Below are positions 45,401 through 53,454 of a DNA stretch of 64,000 nt, piece after piece. Below the pieces are notes generated by a model. That model worked only from the letters and a program-made list of their open reading frames with translations, was not told the origin of the DNA and did no database searches. The first letter of the stretch is position 1; each line of letters starts with the position of its first letter. The position numbers and the translations under genes were made by a program. The DNA is from Ancylobacter sonchi (GTDB lineage Bacteria > Pseudomonadota > Alphaproteobacteria > Rhizobiales > Xanthobacteraceae): positions 180,246-244,245 of the forward strand of contig NZ_JAHBGF010000033.1 in NCBI RefSeq assembly GCF_018390695.1, given 5' to 3'.

Positions 45401-46722
45401 GTGGCCTGGAAGCGGGCGGTCGAACCCATGGCGGCGGCCACCGACGGCTCGGTGGCGGTAAGGCCCTGCGCCTCGCCCTCGGCGGTGACCGCGAGATTGC
45501 CGTCGGCATCGGGACGGGTGGTGGCGTCGAGGGTCAGGGTGCCGGTGCCGTAGCCGGCGCCCGACAGGCCTGCGGTCACCACATGGGCGTCGACCGACGG
45601 GGCGGCGATGTTGCCCTTCACCGTGCCTTCGAGCGTGCCGGACTGCCAGGCGATCCCCGGCGCCAGCGCCGCGAAGCGGGCATTGTCGGGCACCCGCGCC
45701 TGGAAGGTAAGGTCGGCGAGGCTGGTGTCGAGATCGAAGCTGCCCTTGACGGCGGCGCCGAAGCCGGCGGCGCGGACGCTGGAGCTCTCGATGGCGAGGC
45801 GGTTGACGGTGTCGAGCGTGGCGGCGGCGGCGAGCTCGGTACGTCCCTCGAACAAGGGCGCAATGTCGGCGGGAAGCAGCCGGCCAATATCGGCGTCGAT
45901 GGCGGCGGTGAAGCGGTGGCCTTCCGGCACGGCGCGGATGCCGGCGGCGCCGGACGCGTGCGCCACATTGCCGGCCTGAAGCGCTAGGTGGCCGTCCCAT
46001 TGGTCGAGCGTACCGCTGCCCTTGAGCGAGGCGGTGAGCTCCGGCAGGCCGTCCATGCCGGCGGCGCGGGCAATGAGGCCGCCGGCCGGCTCGTCGGCGG
46101 AGATGTCGAGGTCGAGCTGGCGGCTCTCCGGCGCATAGGCGGCGGTGCCGGTGATGCGGCCGGGGCTGTCGCGGCGGTCGATCGCGAAGTTCAGCGACAC
46201 CGCGCGGGTCGCCGCCGACAGGTCGGCCGAGGCGGTCAGCCCGAGCGTGGCGGCGTGGCCGAGCACCGGCTCGGCGAGCACGATCTCGCCGATGGCGAGG
46301 CGCTCGAGCCGCACCGGCAGCAGCGGGACGCCGGATGAGGAGGGGGGCGGCGGCGCGGCGGGCGGCTCGGCCGGCGGCAGCGGGCGGCGCAGCACCTCGA
46401 CCTTCGACGCCTCCAGTGCCGTGATGTCGACGGTGCGGCCGAGCAGCGCCAGCGGACTCCAGGAGAGCCGGGCGCCGGAAATGGTGGCGAACGGGCCTTC
46501 CTCGTCGGAGAGCACGACGCGGTCCACCCCCATGTCGGAAGGGATGAAGCCGTTGATGCCCTCGATGCTGACGCCGAGGCTGGGAGAAGAGGCGAGCGAC
46601 GAGGCGAGGCGGGCCAGCACGGCCTTGCCCGGCGGGGTCTGGATCGCGCCGAAGGCCACCAGCACCAGCAGCACCAGCCCGATCAGGGCGTAGATGAGGA
46701 AGCTGAAGAACCGCGCCACCAT
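42445..46722 (-). CDS. tamB: Translocation and assembly module protein TamB
   Basis: 1425 residues. An N-terminal inner-membrane anchor (FFSFLIYALIGLVLLVLVAFGAI) is followed by a very long repetitive beta-rich stretch and the conserved C-terminal DUF490 domain (GGFEMRRGNFDFVGRRLSFTRGKVTFTGTTDPELDFVA, LSRLLFGRSVGQLSSGQALQIAQTVAQF, LGVDSLELG, GVGRRLNDNIYLGVRQG). TamB spans the periplasm as a groove and works with TamA in outer-membrane protein or lipid transport. Its ATG overlaps the tamA stop (TGATG). Very high GC and repeats give long open antisense frames that are not genes. Confidence 0.96.
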   Translation of the reverse strand: MVARFFSFLIYALIGLVLLVLVAFGAIQTPPGKAVLARLASSLASSPSLGVSIEGINGFIPSDMGVDRVVLSDEEGPFATISGARLSWSPLALLGRTVDITALEASKVEVLRRPLPPAEPPAAPPPPSSSGVPLLPVRLERLAIGEIVLAEPVLGHAATLGLTASADLSAATRAVSLNFAIDRRDSPGRITGTAAYAPESRQLDLDISADEPAGGLIARAAGMDGLPELTASLKGSGTLDQWDGHLALQAGNVAHASGAAGIRAVPEGHRFTAAIDADIGRLLPADIAPLFEGRTELAAAATLDTVNRLAIESSSVRAAGFGAAVKGSFDLDTSLADLTFQARVPDNARFAALAPGIAWQSGTLEGTVKGNIAAPSVDAHVVTAGLSGAGYGTGTLTLDATTRPDADGNLAVTAEGEAQGLTATEPSVAAAMGSTARFQATGLVPAGQAALSRLTGLTIHLTGLTARFTGTADQAAVDGTLSVERLDLATLVPLVERPLAGEAQFDIGIQAGDNLSRLAVTIEGSSRNVVTGIPAVDGFFGKVTTLSGAMERSGQSSISINNLRMSADGLAFTMDGHLSTDDADLRASINLADLARLDPRVTGAVEANGAFSGSLDKLTATAQLSIPSGTAMGKPIRGLTLNFTGNDITGNPSASFRLNGNVAGQPATGSGAFVTAGDNRFEVQNLDIAIGSARATGGVTVTDASLATGKLTLAAPNLADISPLVLTELAGSLNADITLDIADGRQRVAVKGNAERVAAAGQSVAMARIDATVIDPIGVPALDGTVEVRGANVSGQVIENATIRGKGGTDGTDLTVDANVQNTALRAAGRLSRAGDGARLRLDRLSATRGNTTIATTGPANIAYAGGTVTIDRLALNAGGGTATVSGSAGERLDLTADLRAIPLSLAELAAPGLNLSGTLAGNARITGTPSTLTGNYQLTITRLSTPDVARAGAGPFDITARGDLAGGRATVRSEIKARFLQALTINGSVPLGAGALDLAIRGGLDLGILNPMLATTGSQVVGNAAIDATVTGTASAPNAGGTVRITGGRYIDSVNGINLDRIEAVLTGTQRSVTLTSFTARTPNGGGLNGRGNIGLDPAAGFPGRIEIDMTNAQLVNSELMRLVTEGRIAVEGAFLNNPRVTGRLVVRALDVNIPDRLPGGVQSLNVRHVNGGKRSVPGAARAARREARPPDSGIPLDLTISAPNNVFVRGMGIESELGGDIQLRGTSTAPVALGGFEMRRGNFDFVGRRLSFTRGKVTFTGTTDPELDFVAESTASDVTARIIVTGPASAPEIDFTSTPTLPRDEVLSRLLFGRSVGQLSSGQALQIAQTVAQFSGGGGVLNDVRRSLGVDSLELGTNDAGTGGQVGVGRRLNDNIYLGVRQGTSANSSKVTVDIDVTKNIRLQGATSAGGAAEVGIGAQWDY

Positions 46723-48755
46723 CAGAAACTCTGCCCCAGGCTGACATAGATGCCGTAACTGCCGTCGTCCGGCCCCGGATTGAGCGGGAAGGCGACGTCG
46801 AGCCGCAGCGGCCCGATGGACGTGTAGTAGCGAAGGCCGATGCCGGCCGAATACTTCATCTCATCGAAATCCGGCGCTTCGCTGGCGAAGGCCGAACCCA
46901 TGTCGACGAACGGTACCACGCCGATGGTGTCGGTGACCTTGATGCGGGCCTCGAAGGACGCCTCGAAATAGGAGCGGCCGCCGATGACGATGCCGTCGGC
47001 ATTGCGCGGCGAGGCGGACTGGTAGTCGTAGCCGCGCAGCGAGCCGCCGCCGCCGACATAGAAGCGTCGCTGCGGCGGTACGTCGGTGAGGTCGGCGCCG
47101 AAGATGCTGCCGGCGGCGACGCGGCCGGCAAGGATGTAGCGCTTGGCCTCGTCGAGCGCGTAATAGGTCGAGAAGCGGGCATTGAGCATCGCCGGCATGC
47201 CGTCGGCGTCGCCCAGCTTGGCGAAGGGCTCGGCGATGCCGGTGAAGCGGATGCCCTTCGACGGGTCGAGCTTGTTGTCGGTGCTGTCGTAATTGAACTC
47301 GAACGGCACGCCGGCGATGAAGTAGTCGTTGACGCCGGTCGTGTCCCACACCCGCGACTGTTCGAGATCGGCGCTGACCTGCAGCGACATCTCGTCGTTG
47401 AAGCGGTGGCGGACGCCGGCGAGGAAGGTGCCGGCCTCGCGCACATAGGCGTTGGTGACCTCGCGCAGCACCGCCGCCGAGGTGATGAGGTCGTCGCGCG
47501 CGGTGATGATGCCCGGCTTCACGAAGGTGGCGGACAGCTTGTAGCCGAACGGATCGGCATCCGGCACCGCCTCCGATTCCTGGCCGAACCACGAGACCTG
47601 CGCGTCGAGGCGCAGCGTCTCGCCGCCGCCGAACAGGTTGCGGGCGCCCCAATAGCCGTTGATCGCCGAGCCGTCGGTCGAGGAATAGCTGGCGGAGAAG
47701 CCGACATAGTTCGGCTTGCGGGGCGAGACCTCGATGGTGATCGGCAGCGAGCCGTCCGGTTCGAGGTGGTCGGCCTCGATCAGGCGCACGGTGGCGATGG
47801 CTTCGTATTCCAGCAGCCGTCGGCGCAGGCGGTTCAGCACGTCCGGCGAATAGGGCGTGCCGGGCGCGATCTCGATGCGGTCCTCGATGAAGCGTGGGGT
47901 GAGGAACTCGGCACCCTTGACGGTGAAGCGGCCGAACGTGGCCGGCGGGCCGGGCTCAACATAGAAGGTGACGTCGAGCTGGCGCACGGCATGGTCGGCC
48001 ACCACGTCCTTGTCGACCACGCGGGCGAAGGGATGGCCGGCCTCGCGCCAGTGATTGGTCAGCGAGGTCTCGGCGCGCACCACGGTGGTGGCCAGCGCCG
48101 CCGCGCCGGGCTCGAAGCCGAGGCTGGCGAGGCTCGGCGCGTCGAGGAGCGGCCGGCGGGTCTTGGCGTCGAGGATGGCGATGCGGCCGAAATGGAACTG
48201 CGGGCCGGGATCGACGGTGACCACCACCGGCACCGGGCCGCGCTTGCGCGAGGTCTCGACGATGTCGAAGATGTTCGGCGCGTCCGGATCGTTGCCGGCG
48301 ACGGTGATGCGGATCTTGCTGCCGTAATAGCCGAGCGAATAGAGCGCGGCATTGATCGCCGGCCCGTCGGAGAGGGCGCGGCGGATGAGGCCGGCGGACC
48401 CGGCTGGCGGGCGCCCCTTCAGCCGCTCCAGATTGGAGGCGTCGGTGACGGCGTTGCGGATGTCGCGCTCGGTCGTCTTGACGTCGATGGTAAGATTATA
48501 GGGCGTGGCGTCGATGGTCGGCGGCTCGCGGGCGGCGACGCGCGAGGGATCGAACAGGTCGAGGATCGGCCCGAGCAGGCCCGATTGCGGCGCGTCGTTG
48601 GTCGGCTGGGTCGCGGGCTGGGCGGCGTTCGTCTTGGAGTTGGCCGGTTGCGAGGCAGCCGACTGGGAAGACTGCGCCAGCGCCGGCGCGGCGACCAACA
48701 GGGCCTGGGGCGCAACGGAGGCGACCAGCAGCACGGCCAGCCGAAAACGCCTCAC
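46722..48755 (-). CDS. tamA: Translocation and assembly module outer-membrane protein TamA
   Basis: About 677 residues from GTG 48755, which gives a proper signal peptide (RRFRLAVLLVASVAPQALLVAAPALAQ); the frame is open up to 48914 but those codons look non-coding. After a Gln/Asn/Ala-rich linker come POTRA-like domains (YNLTIDVKTTERDIRNAV, FHFGRIAILDAKT, PATFGRFTVKGAEFLTPRFIEDRIEIAPGTPYSPDVLNRLRRRLLE) and an Omp85 barrel with the GGGGSLRGYDYQSASPRN lid loop and terminal YGIYVSLGQSF ending in Phe. Outer-membrane partner of TamB. Confidence 0.94.
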   Translation of the reverse strand: MRRFRLAVLLVASVAPQALLVAAPALAQSSQSAASQPANSKTNAAQPATQPTNDAPQSGLLGPILDLFDPSRVAAREPPTIDATPYNLTIDVKTTERDIRNAVTDASNLERLKGRPPAGSAGLIRRALSDGPAINAALYSLGYYGSKIRITVAGNDPDAPNIFDIVETSRKRGPVPVVVTVDPGPQFHFGRIAILDAKTRRPLLDAPSLASLGFEPGAAALATTVVRAETSLTNHWREAGHPFARVVDKDVVADHAVRQLDVTFYVEPGPPATFGRFTVKGAEFLTPRFIEDRIEIAPGTPYSPDVLNRLRRRLLEYEAIATVRLIEADHLEPDGSLPITIEVSPRKPNYVGFSASYSSTDGSAINGYWGARNLFGGGETLRLDAQVSWFGQESEAVPDADPFGYKLSATFVKPGIITARDDLITSAAVLREVTNAYVREAGTFLAGVRHRFNDEMSLQVSADLEQSRVWDTTGVNDYFIAGVPFEFNYDSTDNKLDPSKGIRFTGIAEPFAKLGDADGMPAMLNARFSTYYALDEAKRYILAGRVAAGSIFGADLTDVPPQRRFYVGGGGSLRGYDYQSASPRNADGIVIGGRSYFEASFEARIKVTDTIGVVPFVDMGSAFASEAPDFDEMKYSAGIGLRYYTSIGPLRLDVAFPLNPGPDDGSYGIYVSLGQSF

Positions 48756-48999
48756 TCCCGCTGTTCCATGCCCCTGCAACGCCACCCTCGCTACCCGTCG
48801 TGCTGTCCCGCAGACCCTGCGAGGACCACCGTGCGGCCCGTGCGGGGGCCTAACTCCATTTCCTGGCAAGCTAAAGGAATAGCGTGAACAGAAGCTTGCC
48901 GTATTCGCGCACATTTCTGATTGCCGGCTGGAGCGGCCTACGTCAACCGCCGGCGGGCATTTTCACGGTAACGGGCGGGGTATGCGGTATGACGATGCG

Positions 49000-49641
49000 T
49001 CATGCGCCGATGATGCGGTGGATCTCGGCGGCCAGCGCCGCGACCTCCAACGCGCCCTTGGAACCGGGCGTGGTCTCCTGGATGGTGAGGCCCTCGCCCA
49101 TGGACGCGGCGAAGGCGACGCGGTTGCCGAGCCGGGTCTGTGCCGCCGGATGGCCGAGCGCCAGCAGAGCCTCGCCGATCTCCTGCGTCAGTGCGACGCG
49201 GGGCAGCGCGCGGTTGATGACCAGGAGCGAGGGCGTGCCCTCCTTGGCGATCATCTCCAGCGTCGCCTGCGTCGCCCACAGATCGACCGGGGTCGGCTGC
49301 ACCGGCACGGCGACCAGGCTGGCCGCCTCGATGGCCGGGCGGGATTCGATGTCGGATTTCGGCGGCGTGTCGATGACGACGTAATCATAGTCGCGGGCAA
49401 GGCTGCGAGCCTCGCGGCGCGCGCCCCAGCCGGAGGCGGTGCGGAAGTCGAGGCCGGTGCCGTCCTCGCCCAGCGTCGCCTCGCGCGCCTCGAACCATTC
49501 GCCGAGGCTGCCCTGCGGGTCGCAGTCGAGCAGGGCGACGCGCGCACTATCGAGAGCCAGCGCCACCGCGAGATGCGCGGCGAGGGTGGTCTTGCCCGAG
49601 CCGCCCTTCTGCTGGGCGATGGTGATGATCCGACCGGCCAT
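49000..49641 (-). CDS. ParA-family ATPase (orphan)
   Basis: 213 residues. Deviant Walker A KGGSGKTTLAAHLA near residue 12, CDPQGSLGEWFEAR, VIDTPPKSD and the tail GLTIQETTPGSKGALEVAALAAEIHRI. This fits small chromosomal ParA/MipZ-like or Soj-like ATPases; no parB is adjacent, so it is not a standard partition locus. Cytoplasmic; may position a cell-envelope or other cargo. ATG 49641 has GGAAGG nearby. Its end carries a 15-nt palindrome (48989-49003) overlapping the stop. Confidence 0.88.
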   Translation of the reverse strand: MAGRIITIAQQKGGSGKTTLAAHLAVALALDSARVALLDCDPQGSLGEWFEAREATLGEDGTGLDFRTASGWGARREARSLARDYDYVVIDTPPKSDIESRPAIEAASLVAVPVQPTPVDLWATQATLEMIAKEGTPSLLVINRALPRVALTQEIGEALLALGHPAAQTRLGNRVAFAASMGEGLTIQETTPGSKGALEVAALAAEIHRIIGA

Positions 49642-49777
49642 GGTGCGCCTTCCCCCCGGTGGCGACGGATTCGCAAAGGCCAACGTCGCATTGGGGCCGG
49701 CGGGCGGCAACCCTGAATTCGCCGCAGTGCGGTACGGTTCGGGCGATGCCTTCGCCACGGTGTCGGCACGAACGCAA

Positions 49778-49800
49778 ATCCCCGGGCGAGGCCCGGGGAT
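49778..49800. repeat. Hairpin repeat of the TCCCCGGG type
   Basis: ATCCCCGGG-CGAGG-CCCGGGGAT, a perfect 9-bp stem in the 251-bp gap between ldt and parA. A second hairpin GTGCCGGC / GCCGGCAC lies at 49841-49862. Close in sequence to the hairpin at 61083. Confidence 0.6.
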
Positions 49801-49892
49801 CAGGGGATCGGCAGGGGATGCCGACATGCGGTTCGCGGAGGTGCCGGCGGCTTGGCCGGCACTCGCTTCGCGAGGCTATCTCAGGTCTGCTT

Positions 49893-50606
49893 TCAGGCCT
49901 GGGCGCCGGAGCCGAGCACCACCACCTTGGTGCCGACCGGCACACGGCTGTAGAGGTCGATGGCGTCCTGGTTGATCATGCGGATGCAGCCGGAGGAGAC
50001 GTTGGTGCCGATGGTGTTCGGCTCCAGCGTACCGTGGATGCGGTACAGCGTGTCCTTGTTGTCCTGCCACAGATACATCGCGCGGGCGCCGAGCGGGTTC
50101 GACAGGCCGCCGGGCACGCCGACGCCGCTCTGCAGCTTGGTGAGCTGCGGCTTGATGTCGGGGCGGCGGGCGATCATTTCCTGCGGCGGATACCAGTCCG
50201 GCCATTCCTGCTTGGAATTGATGGTGGCGGAGCCCGACCAGCCGAAGCCCTGCTTGCCGACGCCGACGCCGTAGCGGATCGCCGTGCCGCCGGGCTGCAC
50301 CAGATAGAGGAAATGCTGCTTGGGGTCGACGATGATGGTGCCGGGCGGCTGCTTGCCGTCATAGGGCACCTGCCGGCGCAGATAGACCGGGTTCATGTTC
50401 GAGGTGTCGAAGGCGGCCACCTGGAATTTGTCCTGCACCGGGCCGTAATTGGCGGGCGCGAAGGCCAGCGGCGTCGAGGCCGGCTGGGTCGGCATCAGGC
50501 TCAGCTCCGGCAGGCTCGTCTGGGTGCTCTTGCACCCGGCGAGGGCCAGGGAAAGGCCGGCCATGGAAAGGCCGGAGAGTAGAACGCGACGATCGATGGA
50601 CGGCAT
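49893..50606 (-). CDS. L,D-transpeptidase lipoprotein (YkuD domain)
   Basis: 237 residues. A lipoprotein signal ends in LALAGC (lipid-modified C25). The YkuD domain runs from about 88 (GTIIVDPKQHFLYLVQPGGTAIRYGVGVGKQG) to the catalytic motif HGT...SSGCIRM with H191 and C207. Forms 3-3 peptidoglycan cross-links or anchors proteins to peptidoglycan in the periplasm. The ATG at 50606 was chosen because the signal peptide starts there. An AT-rich stretch upstream (about 50700-50745) probably holds the promoter. Confidence 0.94.
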   Translation of the reverse strand: MPSIDRRVLLSGLSMAGLSLALAGCKSTQTSLPELSLMPTQPASTPLAFAPANYGPVQDKFQVAAFDTSNMNPVYLRRQVPYDGKQPPGTIIVDPKQHFLYLVQPGGTAIRYGVGVGKQGFGWSGSATINSKQEWPDWYPPQEMIARRPDIKPQLTKLQSGVGVPGGLSNPLGARAMYLWQDNKDTLYRIHGTLEPNTIGTNVSSGCIRMINQDAIDLYSRVPVGTKVVVLGSGAQA

Positions 50607-50773
50607 GGTCCGCTTGTCTCCCGCACAAAGCGCCTGGATGGCCGACGCTTCGTTCCCCGTAGAATCCCGAATCGCAGCGGCCTGTCCAAGACACGTTGCG
50701 AGATTCATATTAACGAATCGTTTGCTATAAATATTCACGACTTCAGGTGGACGTGACTGGCTGGCACCGGCGT

Positions 50774-51397
50774 TCAGGCACTCGTGAACGACTGGCCGCC
50801 GGGTCGCGGCAGCGTGTGGATTTCCTCGACGGCGGCATAGTCGAAATAGCCGCAGCGGGCGAGGGAATTGAGCTTCTCGATGCGCAGGATTCCGCCCTCG
50901 ACGAAGGCCTCGTCGATGTGGATGCCGACGATCTCGCCGAACACCAGCCAGTGGCCGGTGGAAGCACCGGAGCGCCCGGCGAGTTCGCGCACCTCCACCA
51001 GCGCGCATTCGAGCGCGCAGGGGGCGGCGGCGACGCGCGGCGGCTTGACGAGGCGCGAGGGCGCGCGTTCCAGCCCGGCGAGGTCGAACTCGCTCTCCTC
51101 GCGCGGCAGCGCCGCCGAGGTGAGGTTCACCTGCGCGAGCAGCTCGCGGGTGGCGAGGTTGCAGACGAACTCGCCGGTGTCGAGGATGTTGCGCACCGTG
51201 TCCTTCACCCCGGAAGAGGAGAACATCACGATGTCCGGGCTCTCGCTCACCAGGTTGAAGAAGGAATAGGGGGCGAGATTGGCGACGCCGGCCGGCGACA
51301 GGCTGGAGATCCAGCCGATCGGGCGCGGGGCGACGATGGCCTTCAGCGGGTTGTGCGGCAGCAGGGTACGGTCGCGGTCGTCCGGCGCGTAGAACAT
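50774..51397 (-). CDS. Flavin reductase family protein (FMN-binding split barrel)
   Basis: 207 residues. PHNPLKAIVAPRPIGWISSLSPAGVANLAPYSFFNLVSESPDIVMFSS is the hallmark of the DIM6/NTAB flavin reductase family; NILDTGEFVCNL and FGEIVGIHID follow. Binds FMN and reduces flavin for a partner oxygenase, or acts on small aromatics; partner unknown. Nine bp after the nitroreductase gene on the same strand, so a two-gene redox operon is likely. Confidence 0.9.
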   Translation of the reverse strand: MFYAPDDRDRTLLPHNPLKAIVAPRPIGWISSLSPAGVANLAPYSFFNLVSESPDIVMFSSSGVKDTVRNILDTGEFVCNLATRELLAQVNLTSAALPREESEFDLAGLERAPSRLVKPPRVAAAPCALECALVEVRELAGRSGASTGHWLVFGEIVGIHIDEAFVEGGILRIEKLNSLARCGYFDYAAVEEIHTLPRPGGQSFTSA

Positions 51398-51406
51398 CGC
51401 GGGCCC

Positions 51407-51985
51407 TCAGAAGCGGGTGACGATATCGGCGAGCGCCGGGCGCGGGCGGTCTTCCTGCGGGCGGGCCAGCGTGCCGATATGCACGAAGCCGACGATGCGC
51501 TCATCCGCCGCCAGGCCGAGCGCGGTGCGCACGCGGACGTCATAGGCGTACCATTCGGTAAGCCAGGTCGCGACATAACCGAGCGCGTTGGCGGCCAGCA
51601 CCAGGAGCGTGCAGGCGGCGGCGCCGGAGAGCAGCTGTTCCCATTCCGGGATCTTCACATGCGGGGCGGCCTTCGACACCACGGCGACGACCAGCGGCGC
51701 GCGCGACAGCCGGGTGCGCTCGATGTTCACCCGGTCGGCATCGGCCTCGGGGACGTCCTTCTGGAACACCTCGGCGATCACAGCGCCGGCCCGGTCGCGC
51801 CCCGCGCCCTCGAAGACGACGAAGCGCCACGGTGCCAGCTTGCCGTGATCCGGCACCCGCGAGGCGATGGTGAGCATCTCGTCGATCTCGGCGGTGTTGG
51901 GGCCGGGGGCGACGATGTCGAAGATCTTCGGGCTCTTGCGCAGCTTGAGCAGCCGCAGGGCGTCGGTCGAGGTATCGGGCATCAT
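51407..51985 (-). CDS. Nitroreductase family protein (YdjA-like)
   Basis: 192 residues starting MMPDTSTDALRLLKLRKSPKIFDIVAPGP, with AGGAAAT upstream. FMN-binding marks: LRKSPKIF, ASRVPDHGKLAPWRFVVFEG, and GFVHIGTLARPQEDRPRP. The short form resembles YdjA-type nitroreductases, which use NAD(P)H and FMN; physiological substrate unknown. Leads the pair with the flavin reductase gene. Confidence 0.88.
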   Translation of the reverse strand: MMPDTSTDALRLLKLRKSPKIFDIVAPGPNTAEIDEMLTIASRVPDHGKLAPWRFVVFEGAGRDRAGAVIAEVFQKDVPEADADRVNIERTRLSRAPLVVAVVSKAAPHVKIPEWEQLLSGAAACTLLVLAANALGYVATWLTEWYAYDVRVRTALGLAADERIVGFVHIGTLARPQEDRPRPALADIVTRF

Positions 51986-52159
51986 GGCATATTTCCTCTG
52001 TCGCTTTCCCCGGTCGTCCCTGCGCCTAGCACGCGGCGCTGGGGCGGGCCAGCGCGACGCAACGTCAGGGCTTTTCAGTTTGCCGCGAGCGGGCGACGCG
52101 GCTGGGTTCGGGCGATGCGCGGACTTGAATTTGCCCACGTTCGCGGGCACCAAGACGCC

Positions 52160-53308
52160 ATGTCCGCATCGTCGTCCGCATCGTCCTCCTGCTTCGCCCG
52201 TTCACCCGCCGCCCGGCGCCGCGCCATGTCGCGGGGCGTCGCGCTGCTGACGGCGCTGTGCCTGGCCTCGCCCGCCGCCTTCGCGGCGATGGCGGGCGGC
52301 GAGGGAGGCTCCGGCAGCGGCGACGCTTCGATCTATTCTTCCGGCTCGCTGGCGCAGGCCATGCCCTTCGTCGGCACGCAGGCGCCGAGCGTGGGCGCGC
52401 CGCGTCGCCTGGCGCCGCAGCAGGCGCCGGCGGCCAAGGCGGCCGGCCCGGCCGGCAACGCCGCGGCAGCGACCGCCGGCGATCCGCACACCATTCTGCC
52501 GCAGCCGCCGGCCGGCAAGGCGGCGATCGGCATGAGCGCCCGCTTCGGCGCCAGCCTGCCGCAGATCCCGCGCGGGCTGGTGTGGCGGGTGTTCGACGAC
52601 CGGCCGGAAGCGTCGGGCGCCTATCCGCTGGTCGCCGAGGCGGCCGATCCGGCGCCGGTGTTCTTCCTCTCGCCCGGCGGCTATGTGGTGCACGTCTCCT
52701 ACGGCCTCGCCAGCGTCGCCCGCCGCATCGTCGTCGGCGAGGATTCTCGCCGCGAGCAGATCACCATTCCCGCCGGTGGCATCAAGCTGCAGAGCGACGT
52801 CGGCGACAAGCTGATCCCGGCTTCCAAGGTCAGCTACGACATTTTCGAGGGCAGCTTCCTGCAGGGCCGCGCCGCAAGCCGGCCGTTCTATCGCGGGGCG
52901 GAGCCCGGCAGCCTCGTGGTGCTGCCGGCCGGCGAGTACTACGTCGTCTCCACCTATGGCGAGGGCAATGCGGTGCTGCAGGCCGACATCGCCGTGCAGC
53001 CCGGCAAGGTGACCGACGCCACGCTGCATCACCGCGCCGCCGAGATTACGCTGCAACTGGTCGCGCAGGCGGGCGGGGCGCCGCTGTCGGGGACCCAGTG
53101 GTCGGTGCTGACGCCCGGCGGCGACTCGATCAAGGATTCGTCGGCGCCGACGCCGGCCTTCGTGCTGGCGGAAGGCGAGTACACCGCGCTGGTGCGTTAT
53201 GACGGCAAGACCTTCACCAAGACCTTCAACGTCGAATCCGGCGCGGATACACGGGTCGATGTGCTGGTGGGCGAGCAGGCCGCTGCGCCGGAAGGCTCGG
53301 GCGACTGA
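52160..53308 (+). CDS. Secreted protein of unknown function with carboxypeptidase-regulatory-like repeats
   Basis: 382 residues from ATG 52160; ATG 52226 (360 residues) gives a neater signal peptide (RGVALLTALCLASPAAFAA) and is equally possible, and neither has a clear Shine-Dalgarno. After an Ala/Pro-rich low-complexity stretch come about three beta-sandwich-like repeats each ending in a phrase such as SPGGYVVHVSYG, LPAGEYYVVSTYGEGNA and LAEGEYTALVRYDG. These look like CarboxypepD-reg/PEGA-type modules. Likely periplasmic or surface; no function assigned. Divergent from the nitroreductase. Confidence 0.75.
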   Translation: MSASSSASSSCFARSPAARRRAMSRGVALLTALCLASPAAFAAMAGGEGGSGSGDASIYSSGSLAQAMPFVGTQAPSVGAPRRLAPQQAPAAKAAGPAGNAAAATAGDPHTILPQPPAGKAAIGMSARFGASLPQIPRGLVWRVFDDRPEASGAYPLVAEAADPAPVFFLSPGGYVVHVSYGLASVARRIVVGEDSRREQITIPAGGIKLQSDVGDKLIPASKVSYDIFEGSFLQGRAASRPFYRGAEPGSLVVLPAGEYYVVSTYGEGNAVLQADIAVQPGKVTDATLHHRAAEITLQLVAQAGGAPLSGTQWSVLTPGGDSIKDSSAPTPAFVLAEGEYTALVRYDGKTFTKTFNVESGADTRVDVLVGEQAAAPEGSGD

Positions 53309-53454
53309 GGCCGCACCACTGAGAGCCGGGCGGCCGGCGCAGGGCCCGTGCCGCGCCGGACGGGCAGGGTTAATGTTCGCCTGCCTTTCATGGTCAACGA
53401 ATTCTTAACGTCGGCATGCTTACATCTTCCTCCGGCAGGCGGAAGGAGGCGGGC

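Noticed and set aside
50747..52159. Large N-terminal extension of the secreted repeat protein
   Set aside because: The frame is open but lies antisense to the flavin reductase and nitroreductase genes; the signal peptide defines the start near 52160 or 52226.
53366..53415. CtrA binding site (TTAA-N7-TTAA) before the DUF2336 gene
   Set aside because: Only isolated TTAA half-sites with wrong spacing are present.
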